This document shows, piece after piece, positions 20,360-27,430 of a stretch of 64,000 bases of DNA. Made by a program: the position numbers and the translations under genes. The DNA is from Aquilonibacter sp963703325 (lineage in GTDB: Bacteria; Vulcanimicrobiota; Vulcanimicrobiia; Vulcanimicrobiales; Vulcanimicrobiaceae): NCBI GenBank assembly GCA_963703325.1, contig OY969805.1, positions 434,001-498,000 of the forward strand. The letters run 5' to 3'. Within the stretch, counting starts at the first letter, position 1. Every line of letters starts with the position of its first letter. The notes below the pieces were generated by a model. It ran no database searches and was not told the origin of the DNA. It saw only the letters and a program-made list of their open reading frames with translations.

Positions 20360-21031
20360 CTACGTCACCCCCGCTGGGATCTTCATCGCCGTCGGCGGAT
20401 GCGGCACGTGCAATTTGGCGCCGGTTGCGGCTTGCACGTCGTCAACGGTTAGGCCCGGTGCAACCTCGCGCAAGACCAGGCCTTGCGGCTCGACATCGAT
20501 GGTCGCCATGTCGGTCATGATCTTGTTGACCACGCCTTTGCCGGTCAACGGCAAGTTGCAGCGCTCGAGAATCTTATGGGCGTTGCCTTTGGCGACGTGT
20601 TCCATCATCACGATAACGCGCTTGGCGCCGTGCACGAGATCCATCGCTCCGCCCATGCCCTTGACCAGCTTGCCCGGAATCATCCAGTTCGCAAGGTCGC
20701 CGTGTTCGGAGACTTGCATCGCCCCGAGCACCGCAAGGTCGATGTGACCACCACGAATCATACCGAACGAAAGCGCAGAATCGAAGAACGAGGCGCCCGG
20801 CAATACCGTCACCGTTTCTTTGCCGGCGTTGATCAAATCTGGATCTTCCTCGCCCTCGTACGGATACGGACCCATGCCCAGGATGCCGTTCTCGCTTTGC
20901 AGCGTCACCGTCACGCCGGCCGGCACGTAGTTGGGAATCAGCGTCGGCAATCCGATACCAAGATTGACGTATTGGCCGTCTTGCAATTCCAGCGCGACCC
21001 GCGCAGCTAGTTGAGTTCTGGTTAGAGGCAT
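20360..21031 (-). CDS. scoB: 3-oxoacid CoA-transferase subunit B
   Basis: This subunit carries the active-site Glu of a heterodimeric type I CoA-transferase that moves CoA from succinyl-CoA to a 3-oxoacid. The catalytic Glu lies in LQSENGILGMGPYPYEGEE. The downstream glycine-rich FFDSALSFGMIRGGHIDLAVLGA and NWMIPGKLVKGMGGAMDLV are family signatures. At 223 residues it is the standard subunit length. It follows subunit A with a ten-base gap. The neighbouring acyl-CoA dehydrogenase suggests ketone-body or short-chain acyl-CoA use. Whether acetoacetate or 3-oxoadipate is the substrate is undecided. Confidence 0.93.
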   Translation of the reverse strand: MPLTRTQLAARVALELQDGQYVNLGIGLPTLIPNYVPAGVTVTLQSENGILGMGPYPYEGEEDPDLINAGKETVTVLPGASFFDSALSFGMIRGGHIDLAVLGAMQVSEHGDLANWMIPGKLVKGMGGAMDLVHGAKRVIVMMEHVAKGNAHKILERCNLPLTGKGVVNKIMTDMATIDVEPQGLVLREVAPGLTVDDVQAATGAKLHVPHPPTAMKIPAGVT

Positions 21032-21041
21032 TTATTTGAAC

Positions 21042-21812
21042 TTACCTTTTTAATCCTGAGCTTGTCGAAGGACGCGTGGTGACGCGTTCGATGCGTTTTC
21101 CGCCGGTGCCGACTTTCACGATGCGCTGCACGAAGATACCGGGCAGATGCACGGCTTCGGGGTCGATCTCTCCGGGCTGCACCAGTTTTTCGGTTTCGAC
21201 GATCGTAATTTTTCCCGCCATTGCGCAGAGCGGATTGAAGTTGCGCGTTGCTTTGTGAAAGATCACGTTGCCGTCGGTGTCGGTGACCGACGCGCGCACG
21301 AGCGCAAAGTCGCAGATGATGCCGTCCTCGAGCACGTAATCGCGCCCGCTAAATGCCCGCGTCTCTTTCTTGGGCGACGCCAGAGCGACCGAGCCGTCGG
21401 CATTGTATTTCCACGGAAGGCCGCCGTCGGCGACCAGCGTGCCGACCCCGGCAGGCGTGTAAAATGCGGGAATCCCGCAGCCGCCCGCGCGCAGACGTTC
21501 GGCAAGTGTGCCCTGCGGAACAAGTTCGACTTCGAGCTCGCCGCCAAGATACTGCCGCTCGAATTCCTTGTTCTCGCCGACGTACGAGCCGGTCGTGCGG
21601 CGGATGCGGCAGTGGTCGAGCAGCACGCCCAGGCCCCAGCTGTCGACGCCGCAGTTATTCGAGACCGTTACGAGATCGGTCGCGCCCTGTTCGAAGAGCG
21701 CCTGGATGAGGTTCTCGGGAATGCCGTTGAGGCCGAACCCGCCAACGGCGAGCGAAGCGCCGCTGCGGATATCGGCCACCGCCTCCGCACACGTCGGGAA
21801 GACTTTGTTCAT
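21042..21812 (-). CDS. scoA: 3-oxoacid CoA-transferase subunit A
   Basis: This is the partner of the downstream B subunit, 256 residues. The N-terminal CoA-binding loop GGFGLNGIPENLI is clear, and GCGIPAFYTPAGVGT, GRDYVLEDGI and GNVIFHKATRNFNPL follow. The last nine residues (RPSTSSGLK plus R) are encoded by a short palindrome-like repeat at 21054-21072 and look like a recent C-terminal extension. The gene is divergent from the acyl-CoA dehydrogenase, about 57 bases away, so a shared regulatory region is likely. Confidence 0.93.
   Translation of the reverse strand: MNKVFPTCAEAVADIRSGASLAVGGFGLNGIPENLIQALFEQGATDLVTVSNNCGVDSWGLGVLLDHCRIRRTTGSYVGENKEFERQYLGGELEVELVPQGTLAERLRAGGCGIPAFYTPAGVGTLVADGGLPWKYNADGSVALASPKKETRAFSGRDYVLEDGIICDFALVRASVTDTDGNVIFHKATRNFNPLCAMAGKITIVETEKLVQPGEIDPEAVHLPGIFVQRIVKVGTGGKRIERVTTRPSTSSGLKR
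21054..21072. repeat. Short dispersed repeat inside the scoA 3' end
   Basis: TCCTGAGCTTGTCGAAGGA is an imperfect palindrome of a type dispersed in many GC-rich bacterial genomes. Here it sits in frame at the end of scoA. Only one copy was noticed in the window. Confidence 0.55.
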
Positions 21813-21868
21813 GCCGAGCTATTGCGCCGATTGACGGAACGGCTCCCTCTCCCGTGGAAGCCTCTGCC

Positions 21869-23035
21869 ATGAGCATTGCACCCCCTCGCACCGTCGACTC
21901 CGACGAAGAGGCCATGATCATTAACATGGTGCGCGAACTGGTTGCGGAAAAAGTCGCACCGCGCGCCGCCGAGATTGATGAGACCAGCGAGTTTCCCACC
22001 GACATCAAAGAGCTATTCGCGCAGAACGACCTGATGGGGATTCCGATTCCCACCGAATACGGCGGTCTGGGCGGCTCGTTTGTAACCTACGTGAAGGTCG
22101 TCGAAGAGATCGCGAAGGCGTGCGCCTCGAGTTCGCTGATCGTCGCGGTGCAAGAACTCGGGATGCTCCCGATTTTGATCGGCGGCAGCGAGGAGCAGAA
22201 GAAACGCCTTTTGCCCGACATTGCGTCGGGAAAAAAGATTGCCGCATACGCACTCACCGAAGCCTCGAGTGGTTCCGATGCCCTCGGTTCGATGCGCACG
22301 CGCGCCGAGCGTGAGGGTGACAGCTACGTGCTCAACGGCCAAAAGATTTGGATTACCAATGGCAGCGTCGCCGACGTCGTGTGCGTCTTCGCGGTCACCG
22401 ATCCGGAGGCGGGATCGCGCGGTGTCTCGGCCTTTGTCGTCGAGAAGGGCATGAAAGGCTTCATCGTCGGCAAAAAAGAGAAAAAGATGGGGATCCGCGG
22501 GTCACCCACGGTGGAACTCGTCTTTGACGACTGCGAAATCCCCGCGGCTAATCGGATTGGCGAAGAAGGCGAAGGCTTCAAGATCGCGATGAAGGTGCTC
22601 GATAAATCGCGGCCCGGCATCGCGGCACAAGCGCTCGGCATTGCTGCCGGCGCGCTCGACTACGCGACAACCTACGCGAAAGAACGCGTTGCCTTCGGCA
22701 AACCGATCGGTCAGCATCAAGGTCTCGGATTTATGCTCGCCGACATGAAGACCGAGGTCGAATCGGCGCGGCTTCTGCTCTATGAGGCTGCGCGCAAGTG
22801 CGACGAGGGCGCCCCCGATGTCTCGCTCTGGGCCTCGATGGCCAAGCTCAAGTGCGGCGACGTCGCGATGTCGGTCACGACCGATGCGGTGCAGGTCCTC
22901 GGCGGCTTCGGGTACTCCTCGGAATACCCGGTCGAGCGGATGATGCGCGATGCGAAAATCACGCAAATTTACGAGGGCACCCAGCAAATCCAGCGCCTAG
23001 TCATCTCCCGCGCGATGGTCGGCAAAGGAAAATAA
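21869..23035 (+). CDS. Acyl-CoA dehydrogenase
   Basis: This FAD flavoenzyme introduces the alpha-beta double bond into acyl-CoA thioesters, 388 residues. The three-domain order is present: an N-terminal helical domain, the middle FAD/substrate loops (YALTEASSGSDALG; IWITNGSVADV), and the C-terminal helical domain with the catalytic Glu in IYEGTQQIQRL. The length and QVLGGFGYSSEYPVERMMRD resemble short-chain/butyryl- or isovaleryl-type enzymes, so chain length is unsettled. ATG 21869 has GGAAG eight bases upstream and is preferred over the in-frame GTG 21854. The divergent CoA-transferase suggests one acyl-CoA pathway. Confidence 0.93.
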   Translation: MSIAPPRTVDSDEEAMIINMVRELVAEKVAPRAAEIDETSEFPTDIKELFAQNDLMGIPIPTEYGGLGGSFVTYVKVVEEIAKACASSSLIVAVQELGMLPILIGGSEEQKKRLLPDIASGKKIAAYALTEASSGSDALGSMRTRAEREGDSYVLNGQKIWITNGSVADVVCVFAVTDPEAGSRGVSAFVVEKGMKGFIVGKKEKKMGIRGSPTVELVFDDCEIPAANRIGEEGEGFKIAMKVLDKSRPGIAAQALGIAAGALDYATTYAKERVAFGKPIGQHQGLGFMLADMKTEVESARLLLYEAARKCDEGAPDVSLWASMAKLKCGDVAMSVTTDAVQVLGGFGYSSEYPVERMMRDAKITQIYEGTQQIQRLVISRAMVGKGK

Positions 23036-23043
23036 AGTAGCTC

Positions 23044-23066
23044 AAGCCCCCTGGAGGGGGCGGCTT
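23044..23066 (+). terminator. Hairpin after the acyl-CoA dehydrogenase
   Basis: AAGCCCCCT-GGA-GGGGGCGGCTT forms a GC-rich stem with one bulge just after the stop codon. No T tract follows, so intrinsic termination is uncertain. Confidence 0.35.
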
Positions 23067-23124
23067 GCTTGCTGCGAACTTCCTGAACCGTTGTTGCGTT
23101 TTTAGGACGTAACGGAGCACACGA

Positions 23125-23144
23125 TGCGGCGTTTTCACGCCGCA
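23125..23144 (+). promoter_or_regulatory. Leader hairpin before the small repeat protein
   Basis: TGCGGCGT-TTTC-ACGCCGCA is a perfect eight-base stem about 40 bases before ATG 23183. It could be a leader element or part of a terminator. No ligand class was recognised. Confidence 0.35.
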
Positions 23145-23182
23145 AGACGTTCCCGTATTTTGCTATGGAAGGAGGTTACTGT

Positions 23183-23431
23183 ATGAAAAAGACCCTCGCA
23201 TCGCTCCTCGCAGCGGCGTTCTTGATGACCGCCCCCGCGATGGCCGCAAGCCCGGCTCCCGCCACCAAGGGCGACTCCATGAAGTCGGCCGCGAAGCCGG
23301 CTGCGAAGCCTGCCGCCAAGCCCGCCGCCGGCACGTCGATGAAGTCGATGAAACCGGCTGCCAAACCGGCTGCCAAACCGGCTGCCAAACCGGCTGCCAA
23401 GCCGGCCCCGAAGGCGACCAAGAAGCCGTAA
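23183..23431 (+). CDS. Secreted Lys/Ala/Pro-repeat protein
   Basis: This is an 82-residue protein with a clean signal peptide (MKKTLASLLAAAFLMTAPAMA). The mature part is almost entirely PAAK-type repeats and short SMKS segments, strongly basic and disordered. It is histone-H1-like in composition but exported. AAGGAGG at 23169-23175 sits seven bases from ATG 23183, a near-ideal ribosome binding site, while the ATG at 23165 lies before the site. It stands alone between a leader hairpin and a strong terminator, which suggests an individually and abundantly expressed gene. Binding to anionic envelope polymers or DNA is conceivable but not shown. Confidence 0.8.
   Translation: MKKTLASLLAAAFLMTAPAMAASPAPATKGDSMKSAAKPAAKPAAKPAAGTSMKSMKPAAKPAAKPAAKPAAKPAPKATKKP
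23351..23398 (+). repeat. Four tandem 12-base units in the PAAK coding region
   Basis: AAACCGGCTGCC is repeated four times exactly, encoding KPAA each time. Identical codons show recent slippage or duplication, so copy number may vary between strains. Confidence 0.9.
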
Positions 23432-23454
23432 CCCCGTTCTTATTCATCCCCATA

Positions 23455-23488
23455 ACGGCGCAGTCGTACGACTGCGCCGTCATTTTTT
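23455..23488 (+). terminator. Strong intrinsic terminator
   Basis: ACGGCGCAGTCG pairs with CGACTGCGCCGT around a tiny TA loop (23455-23480), followed by CA and six T (23483-23488). It ends the secreted repeat gene. Confidence 0.9.
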
Positions 23489-23503
23489 GGTAGCCTAAAG
23501 CCG

Positions 23504-24028
23504 ATGGCCGACCGCGCAGATCCGATGAAACCCGAATTCACCGCCCAAAATCCGATCGTCGAAGCCGCGACGCGCCTTCGCGCACGGCGTGACATCGGAC
23601 GCGCAATCGACGCCGGTGATGACGGCTCGCAGGCGATCGGCGAAGACGCGGAAGCATCGCTGCGGCTCTTCGTGCGCCGCTTGCTCGACGGCGCGAAGCG
23701 CCTCGAGTCGATTCTCGGCAAAGGCGCGGTGAAAATCGTGCGCCTTGAAAAACCGCTGCGCGTGCGGGTTCGTTTCGGCGACACGCGCGTCAGCCTCGAT
23801 CTCGATGACGTGCATCAATTAGTGCGCGTTACCGGCGCGGATCTCGACGGCGAGTACCAATTCGATACGAGCGCCACGGTGCCGGCGCTGATCAATATCT
23901 CGAAGATTTCAACCGAAGCCGGCTACGGTGAGGCGCTTACCGCTTCTTCCTTGTTGAAGACGGTCGCGCAGGACGCCGAGTTGCCGCGGCCTTCGCACCT
24001 CGACGGATCCGGCCCGCTGCAGTTGTAG
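23504..24028 (+). CDS. Conserved-looking hypothetical protein
   Basis: This is a 174-residue frame that I do not assign to a family. The N-terminal half is helical and charged (RLRARRDIGRAIDAGDD, LRLFVRRLLDGAKRLESIL). The middle looks like a small beta domain (VKIVRLEKPLRVRVRFGDT, VSLDLDDVHQLVRVTG). No signal peptide or membrane helix is seen. Its last 92 bases overlap the end of the convergent nth gene, which is unusually long for this compact genome. One of the two C-termini may be shorter in reality. It starts just after a strong terminator, so it has its own promoter. Confidence 0.6.
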   Translation: MADRADPMKPEFTAQNPIVEAATRLRARRDIGRAIDAGDDGSQAIGEDAEASLRLFVRRLLDGAKRLESILGKGAVKIVRLEKPLRVRVRFGDTRVSLDLDDVHQLVRVTGADLDGEYQFDTSATVPALINISKISTEAGYGEALTASSLLKTVAQDAELPRPSHLDGSGPLQL

Positions 24029-24695
24029 CCGTCAGCTTGGCGATAATCGGCGGCGTCGGACAGATCTTGTTCACCGGACACTGACCGCACAGCGGCGTAG
24101 GCGCCTTGCAGATCTCTCGCCCGTGTAGAATCAGCCAATGATGCGCGAAGCGCCACTTCTCGCGCGGCACCAGTGCCGTGACGTCTTCTTCGACCCCGAG
24201 CGGCGTCGGCGCGAGCGTCAGCCCGAGCCGGTGCGAAACGCGAAACACGTGCGTATCGACCGCGAAGGCCGCATCCTCGAAGGCCACCGACATCACGACC
24301 GACGCCGTCTTGCGCCCAACGCCGGCAAGCGACTGCAGCGCATCACGATCGTTAGGAACATTCCCGCCGAACTTATCGACCAAGTCCTTCGCCGCACTAA
24401 TGATATTCTTGGCCTTCATGCGAAAGAACCCGGTCGACTTGATGATCGCTTCGACGTCATCGATCTTTGCTTTGGCGAGCGCATGCGGTGTCGGATACTT
24501 CTTGAAGAGCGTGGGCGTGGTGAGGTTGACGCGCGCATCCGTCGTCTGCGCTGAGAGTATCACCGATACGAGCAGCTCGAACGGGTTGGTGTAATGCAGC
24601 GCGGTAACCGCCTGCGGGTACGTGCGCTCAAGAATCGCCAGCTCTTGCTCGGCTACCTCACGCGAAACGGCCTTCTTTGGAAACGGGATCTTCAT
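23937..24695 (-). CDS. nth: Endonuclease III
   Basis: This base-excision-repair DNA glycosylase/AP lyase acts on oxidised pyrimidines, 252 residues. The helix-hairpin-helix ends in LAGVGRKTASVV with the catalytic Lys, and the catalytic Asp is in AVDTHVFRVSHRLG. The 4Fe-4S ligands follow the C-x6-C-x2-C-x5-C spacing (CKAPTPLCGQCPVNKIC). A basic Ala/Arg-rich tail of about 35 residues extends past the cluster and accounts for most of the overlap with the convergent gene. ATG 24695 (MKIPFPKK) was chosen, and the frame is open further upstream but not family-like there. mutY occurs 7 kb away. Confidence 0.95.
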   Translation of the reverse strand: MKIPFPKKAVSREVAEQELAILERTYPQAVTALHYTNPFELLVSVILSAQTTDARVNLTTPTLFKKYPTPHALAKAKIDDVEAIIKSTGFFRMKAKNIISAAKDLVDKFGGNVPNDRDALQSLAGVGRKTASVVMSVAFEDAAFAVDTHVFRVSHRLGLTLAPTPLGVEEDVTALVPREKWRFAHHWLILHGREICKAPTPLCGQCPVNKICPTPPIIAKLTATTAAGRIRRGAKAAATRRPARPSSTRKKR

Positions 24696-24740
24696 AGCTG
24701 GTGAGCGGTGTTTTCCGCGCGGCATACGAACCCATCCCGC

Positions 24741-26006
24741 ATGACGTTTTCCGGCCCGTCGCAGGCCAACGCCGACGCCATCGACCTCCGAACGCAAGGG
24801 CGACTTCCCGAAGCGATCGCCACGCTTCGCGCCGGCATCGCACAATTCCCAAGCGTCGTCGCGCTGCGTCAGAATCTCGCGCAAATGCTCTACGAATCCG
24901 GCGAGCTGCCGGGAGCGATTGCCGAGCACCGGGCCGTCCTTGAAGCCGAGGCCGACAACGTCGCATCGCACTTCGGCTTGTACGAACTGCTGCAGATCAC
25001 CGGCGAGCGCGACGAGGCGCTCGCCCAACAGCGCGCCGCGCTGCGTCTGCGACGGCTGTACTCGCACGTTGCCCCGCATGAAGCGCGCAGCGTCCTATGC
25101 CTGTGCACCCCTGGCGACTGGCAGGCGAACATTCCGGTCGATTTTCTCTTCGATCGTGACACGACGACCGTTCACAAGCTCTACCTGCTCGACGAAGCGG
25201 CTGTCGACGCGCCGCTACACGTTCGCTACGACGTGATATGGAATATCATTGCCGAGTCTCCCGAAGCACTACGGTACCTTGCACTCGCGAATCGCTTCAT
25301 GAACGCACAGGCCAAGCCGGCGCTCAACGCGCCTGCGCGCGTGATCACCACCGCGCGGCCGTTGCTGGATGCAACGCTCGCAAACACTCGTGCGCGCGTC
25401 GCGCCGGTCGCCATTCTCGATCGCGAGCGATTGAGCAATGCGGCGATCCCGTTTGCCTTCCCGATCATCGCGCGACCGGTCGGCTCGCACGCTGGTCACG
25501 GCCTCGAACGGCTCGACGATCGCGGCGCCTGCGCTCCCTATGCGCTGCGCAATCCGGTCGAACGCTACTTCGTTAGCCCCTTCATCGACTACGCGAGTGC
25601 CGACGGATTCTTTCGCAAGTATCGCGTCGTCTACGTCGACGGCGTGCCGTATCCGGTGCATCTGGCGATCTCACCGAACTGGATGATTCACTATTACAAC
25701 GCGCCGATGAGCGAGCACGCCTGGATGCGCAGCGAAGAGGCGGCATTTCTGGCCGATGTCCGCGCCGCGTTCGAGGGTGAGGCCTACGAGACGTTGCTCC
25801 GCGTAGGAGCCGCCGTCGGCCTCGAGTATTTCGGGATCGACTGCGGCATCGACCGCGATGGCAAGGTGCTGGTATTCGAAGCCGATGCGGCGATGCTCGT
25901 CCACACCAGCGACCCAATCGAGCTTTATCCGTACAAACATCAGTTCGTACCACGCATCTATCGCGCGGTTGAAGGCATGATCGACCGCCGGAAGTCAGCG
26001 CTCTGA
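24741..26006 (+). CDS. TPR and ATP-grasp domain protein
   Basis: This is a protein of about 421 residues. The N-terminus has about three tetratricopeptide-like helical repeats (LRTQGRLPEAIATLRAGI; LAQMLYESGELPGAIAEHRA; LYELLQITGERDEALAQQRA). The C-terminal two thirds look like an ATP-grasp ligase: a lid segment FPIIARPVGSHAGHGLE, FFRKYRVVYVDG, and the metal-ligand end YFGIDCGIDRDGKVLVFEAD. The second metal ligand, usually Asn, reads Asp here. ATP-grasp enzymes join a carboxylate to an amine or similar nucleophile. The acceptor is unknown. An FAD oxidoreductase follows after 26 bases and is probably co-transcribed. An ATG at 24708 is also open. Confidence 0.75.
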   Translation: MTFSGPSQANADAIDLRTQGRLPEAIATLRAGIAQFPSVVALRQNLAQMLYESGELPGAIAEHRAVLEAEADNVASHFGLYELLQITGERDEALAQQRAALRLRRLYSHVAPHEARSVLCLCTPGDWQANIPVDFLFDRDTTTVHKLYLLDEAAVDAPLHVRYDVIWNIIAESPEALRYLALANRFMNAQAKPALNAPARVITTARPLLDATLANTRARVAPVAILDRERLSNAAIPFAFPIIARPVGSHAGHGLERLDDRGACAPYALRNPVERYFVSPFIDYASADGFFRKYRVVYVDGVPYPVHLAISPNWMIHYYNAPMSEHAWMRSEEAAFLADVRAAFEGEAYETLLRVGAAVGLEYFGIDCGIDRDGKVLVFEADAAMLVHTSDPIELYPYKHQFVPRIYRAVEGMIDRRKSAL

Positions 26007-26032
26007 CCGCAGCCGCCGATACCTATAACACC

Positions 26033-27430
26033 ATGACCGCGACCAGGTCGTTCGATCTCGCCGTTATCGGCGGCGGACTCTCCGCCACCGCGCTTGCTTG
26101 CGAGCTTGCCCGCCAGGCCGGTCCGGCGTTCCGAGCGGTCTTCTTCAATCGCGCCGATCTCGGGCCGGGGACCGCGTACGCGCCCCAGTCGGCAAGTCTG
26201 CTGATGAACGGCCCGGTGCGCGCAATGTCCGCCGTTCCCGGTGACGACAGCCATCTCGCGCACTATCTCGTAAACGAAAACGACGACGCGCTGATCTGCC
26301 GCGCGCGATTCGGCGCATACTTGCGCGCGACCAGCGCCAACGCGCTTGCGCAACATGCCGGACTTTTGCACGAACGCGCCGAGATCGTCGATATCGAGCG
26401 CATCGATGCCGGGTATCGCCTCACCGATGAACGCGGCAAGCGTCACGATGCGCGCAACGTCGTGTTTGCACTTGGGAACCTTCCGCCCGACGACCGTTTT
26501 CTACCGGAGAGCGTGCGCCGGCATCCGGGATACGCGGGCGATCCATGGACTGCCGATATCGCGCGCTTCGATCCGACTGCCGACGTCGTCGTCATCGGCA
26601 GCCGCTTAACTGCGATGGATACGATCGCGCTGCTCGACGAGCGCGCGTTCCGGGGACGCGTGCACATCATTTCGCGTCACGGTCTCCTGCCGCTGATCGA
26701 AGACACGAGCGTGCGGGGCGTAGACGCCGCGACGCTCGATCTCGATACGCGCACGCCGTACACGCTGCTTCGTTCGATGCGCGCAGCGGCGAAGCGGTTC
26801 TCCGGTGACTGGCGCGCGCTGGCCGAAGCACTTCGTCCGATCACGCCCGCGATCTGGCGCGGCTGGGACAACCGCGAACGCAAGCGCTTTTTACGACACC
26901 TGCAATCGATGTGGGCCATTCATCGCTATCGCGTCCCGCCGGCGACCTACGCCGCCTTCGAGCGCATGAACAACGAAGGCCGCATTACGATCTATCGCGG
27001 TCGCGTGGTAAGCGGGATCGCGCGTCCGGACGGGATCACGCTCGAGATCCAGGGCCGCAACGGCACCTTTACGCTGCACGCCGCTTACGTCGTGAACTGC
27101 ACCGGACCGAACGCAAACCTGCGCACGGTTACACATCCGCTCGTGCACAACGCAATCGCGCGAGGTATCATGCGCCCCGATCCGCTCGCGCTCGGCATCG
27201 ACGCGAACGACGACTACCGCGTGATCGACGCGAGCGGCAACGCGCAGCCGAATCTCTTCGCGATGGGCCCCTTGCTGCGTGGACTGTGGTACGAAACGAC
27301 GGCCGTCAACGAGATACGGCAGCACGCCGCCGCGATCGTCGCGCGGCTACTTGAGATATCCCTCGATCCAGCCGGACCAACGGCGGTAGACGTCGAGCGA
27401 ACGCACGGGGTCGCCCGGAAAGTGTCCTGA
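26033..27430 (+). CDS. FAD/NAD(P)-binding oxidoreductase
   Basis: This 465-residue flavoprotein resembles the PF13454/YdhS-type group. The N-terminal dinucleotide site is AVIGGGLSATALACEL. The group signature GPGTAYAPQSASLLMN appears around residue 45. A second nucleotide-binding stretch is VVVIGSRLTAMDTIALL (about residues 185-200). NCTGPNANLRT and LFAMGPLLRGLWYE are the closing FAD contacts. Its natural substrate is unknown. The close spacing after the TPR/ATP-grasp gene suggests a joint modification or small-molecule pathway. Its last 84 bases overlap the convergent S9 peptidase. Confidence 0.85.
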   Translation: MTATRSFDLAVIGGGLSATALACELARQAGPAFRAVFFNRADLGPGTAYAPQSASLLMNGPVRAMSAVPGDDSHLAHYLVNENDDALICRARFGAYLRATSANALAQHAGLLHERAEIVDIERIDAGYRLTDERGKRHDARNVVFALGNLPPDDRFLPESVRRHPGYAGDPWTADIARFDPTADVVVIGSRLTAMDTIALLDERAFRGRVHIISRHGLLPLIEDTSVRGVDAATLDLDTRTPYTLLRSMRAAAKRFSGDWRALAEALRPITPAIWRGWDNRERKRFLRHLQSMWAIHRYRVPPATYAAFERMNNEGRITIYRGRVVSGIARPDGITLEIQGRNGTFTLHAAYVVNCTGPNANLRTVTHPLVHNAIARGIMRPDPLALGIDANDDYRVIDASGNAQPNLFAMGPLLRGLWYETTAVNEIRQHAAAIVARLLEISLDPAGPTAVDVERTHGVARKVS

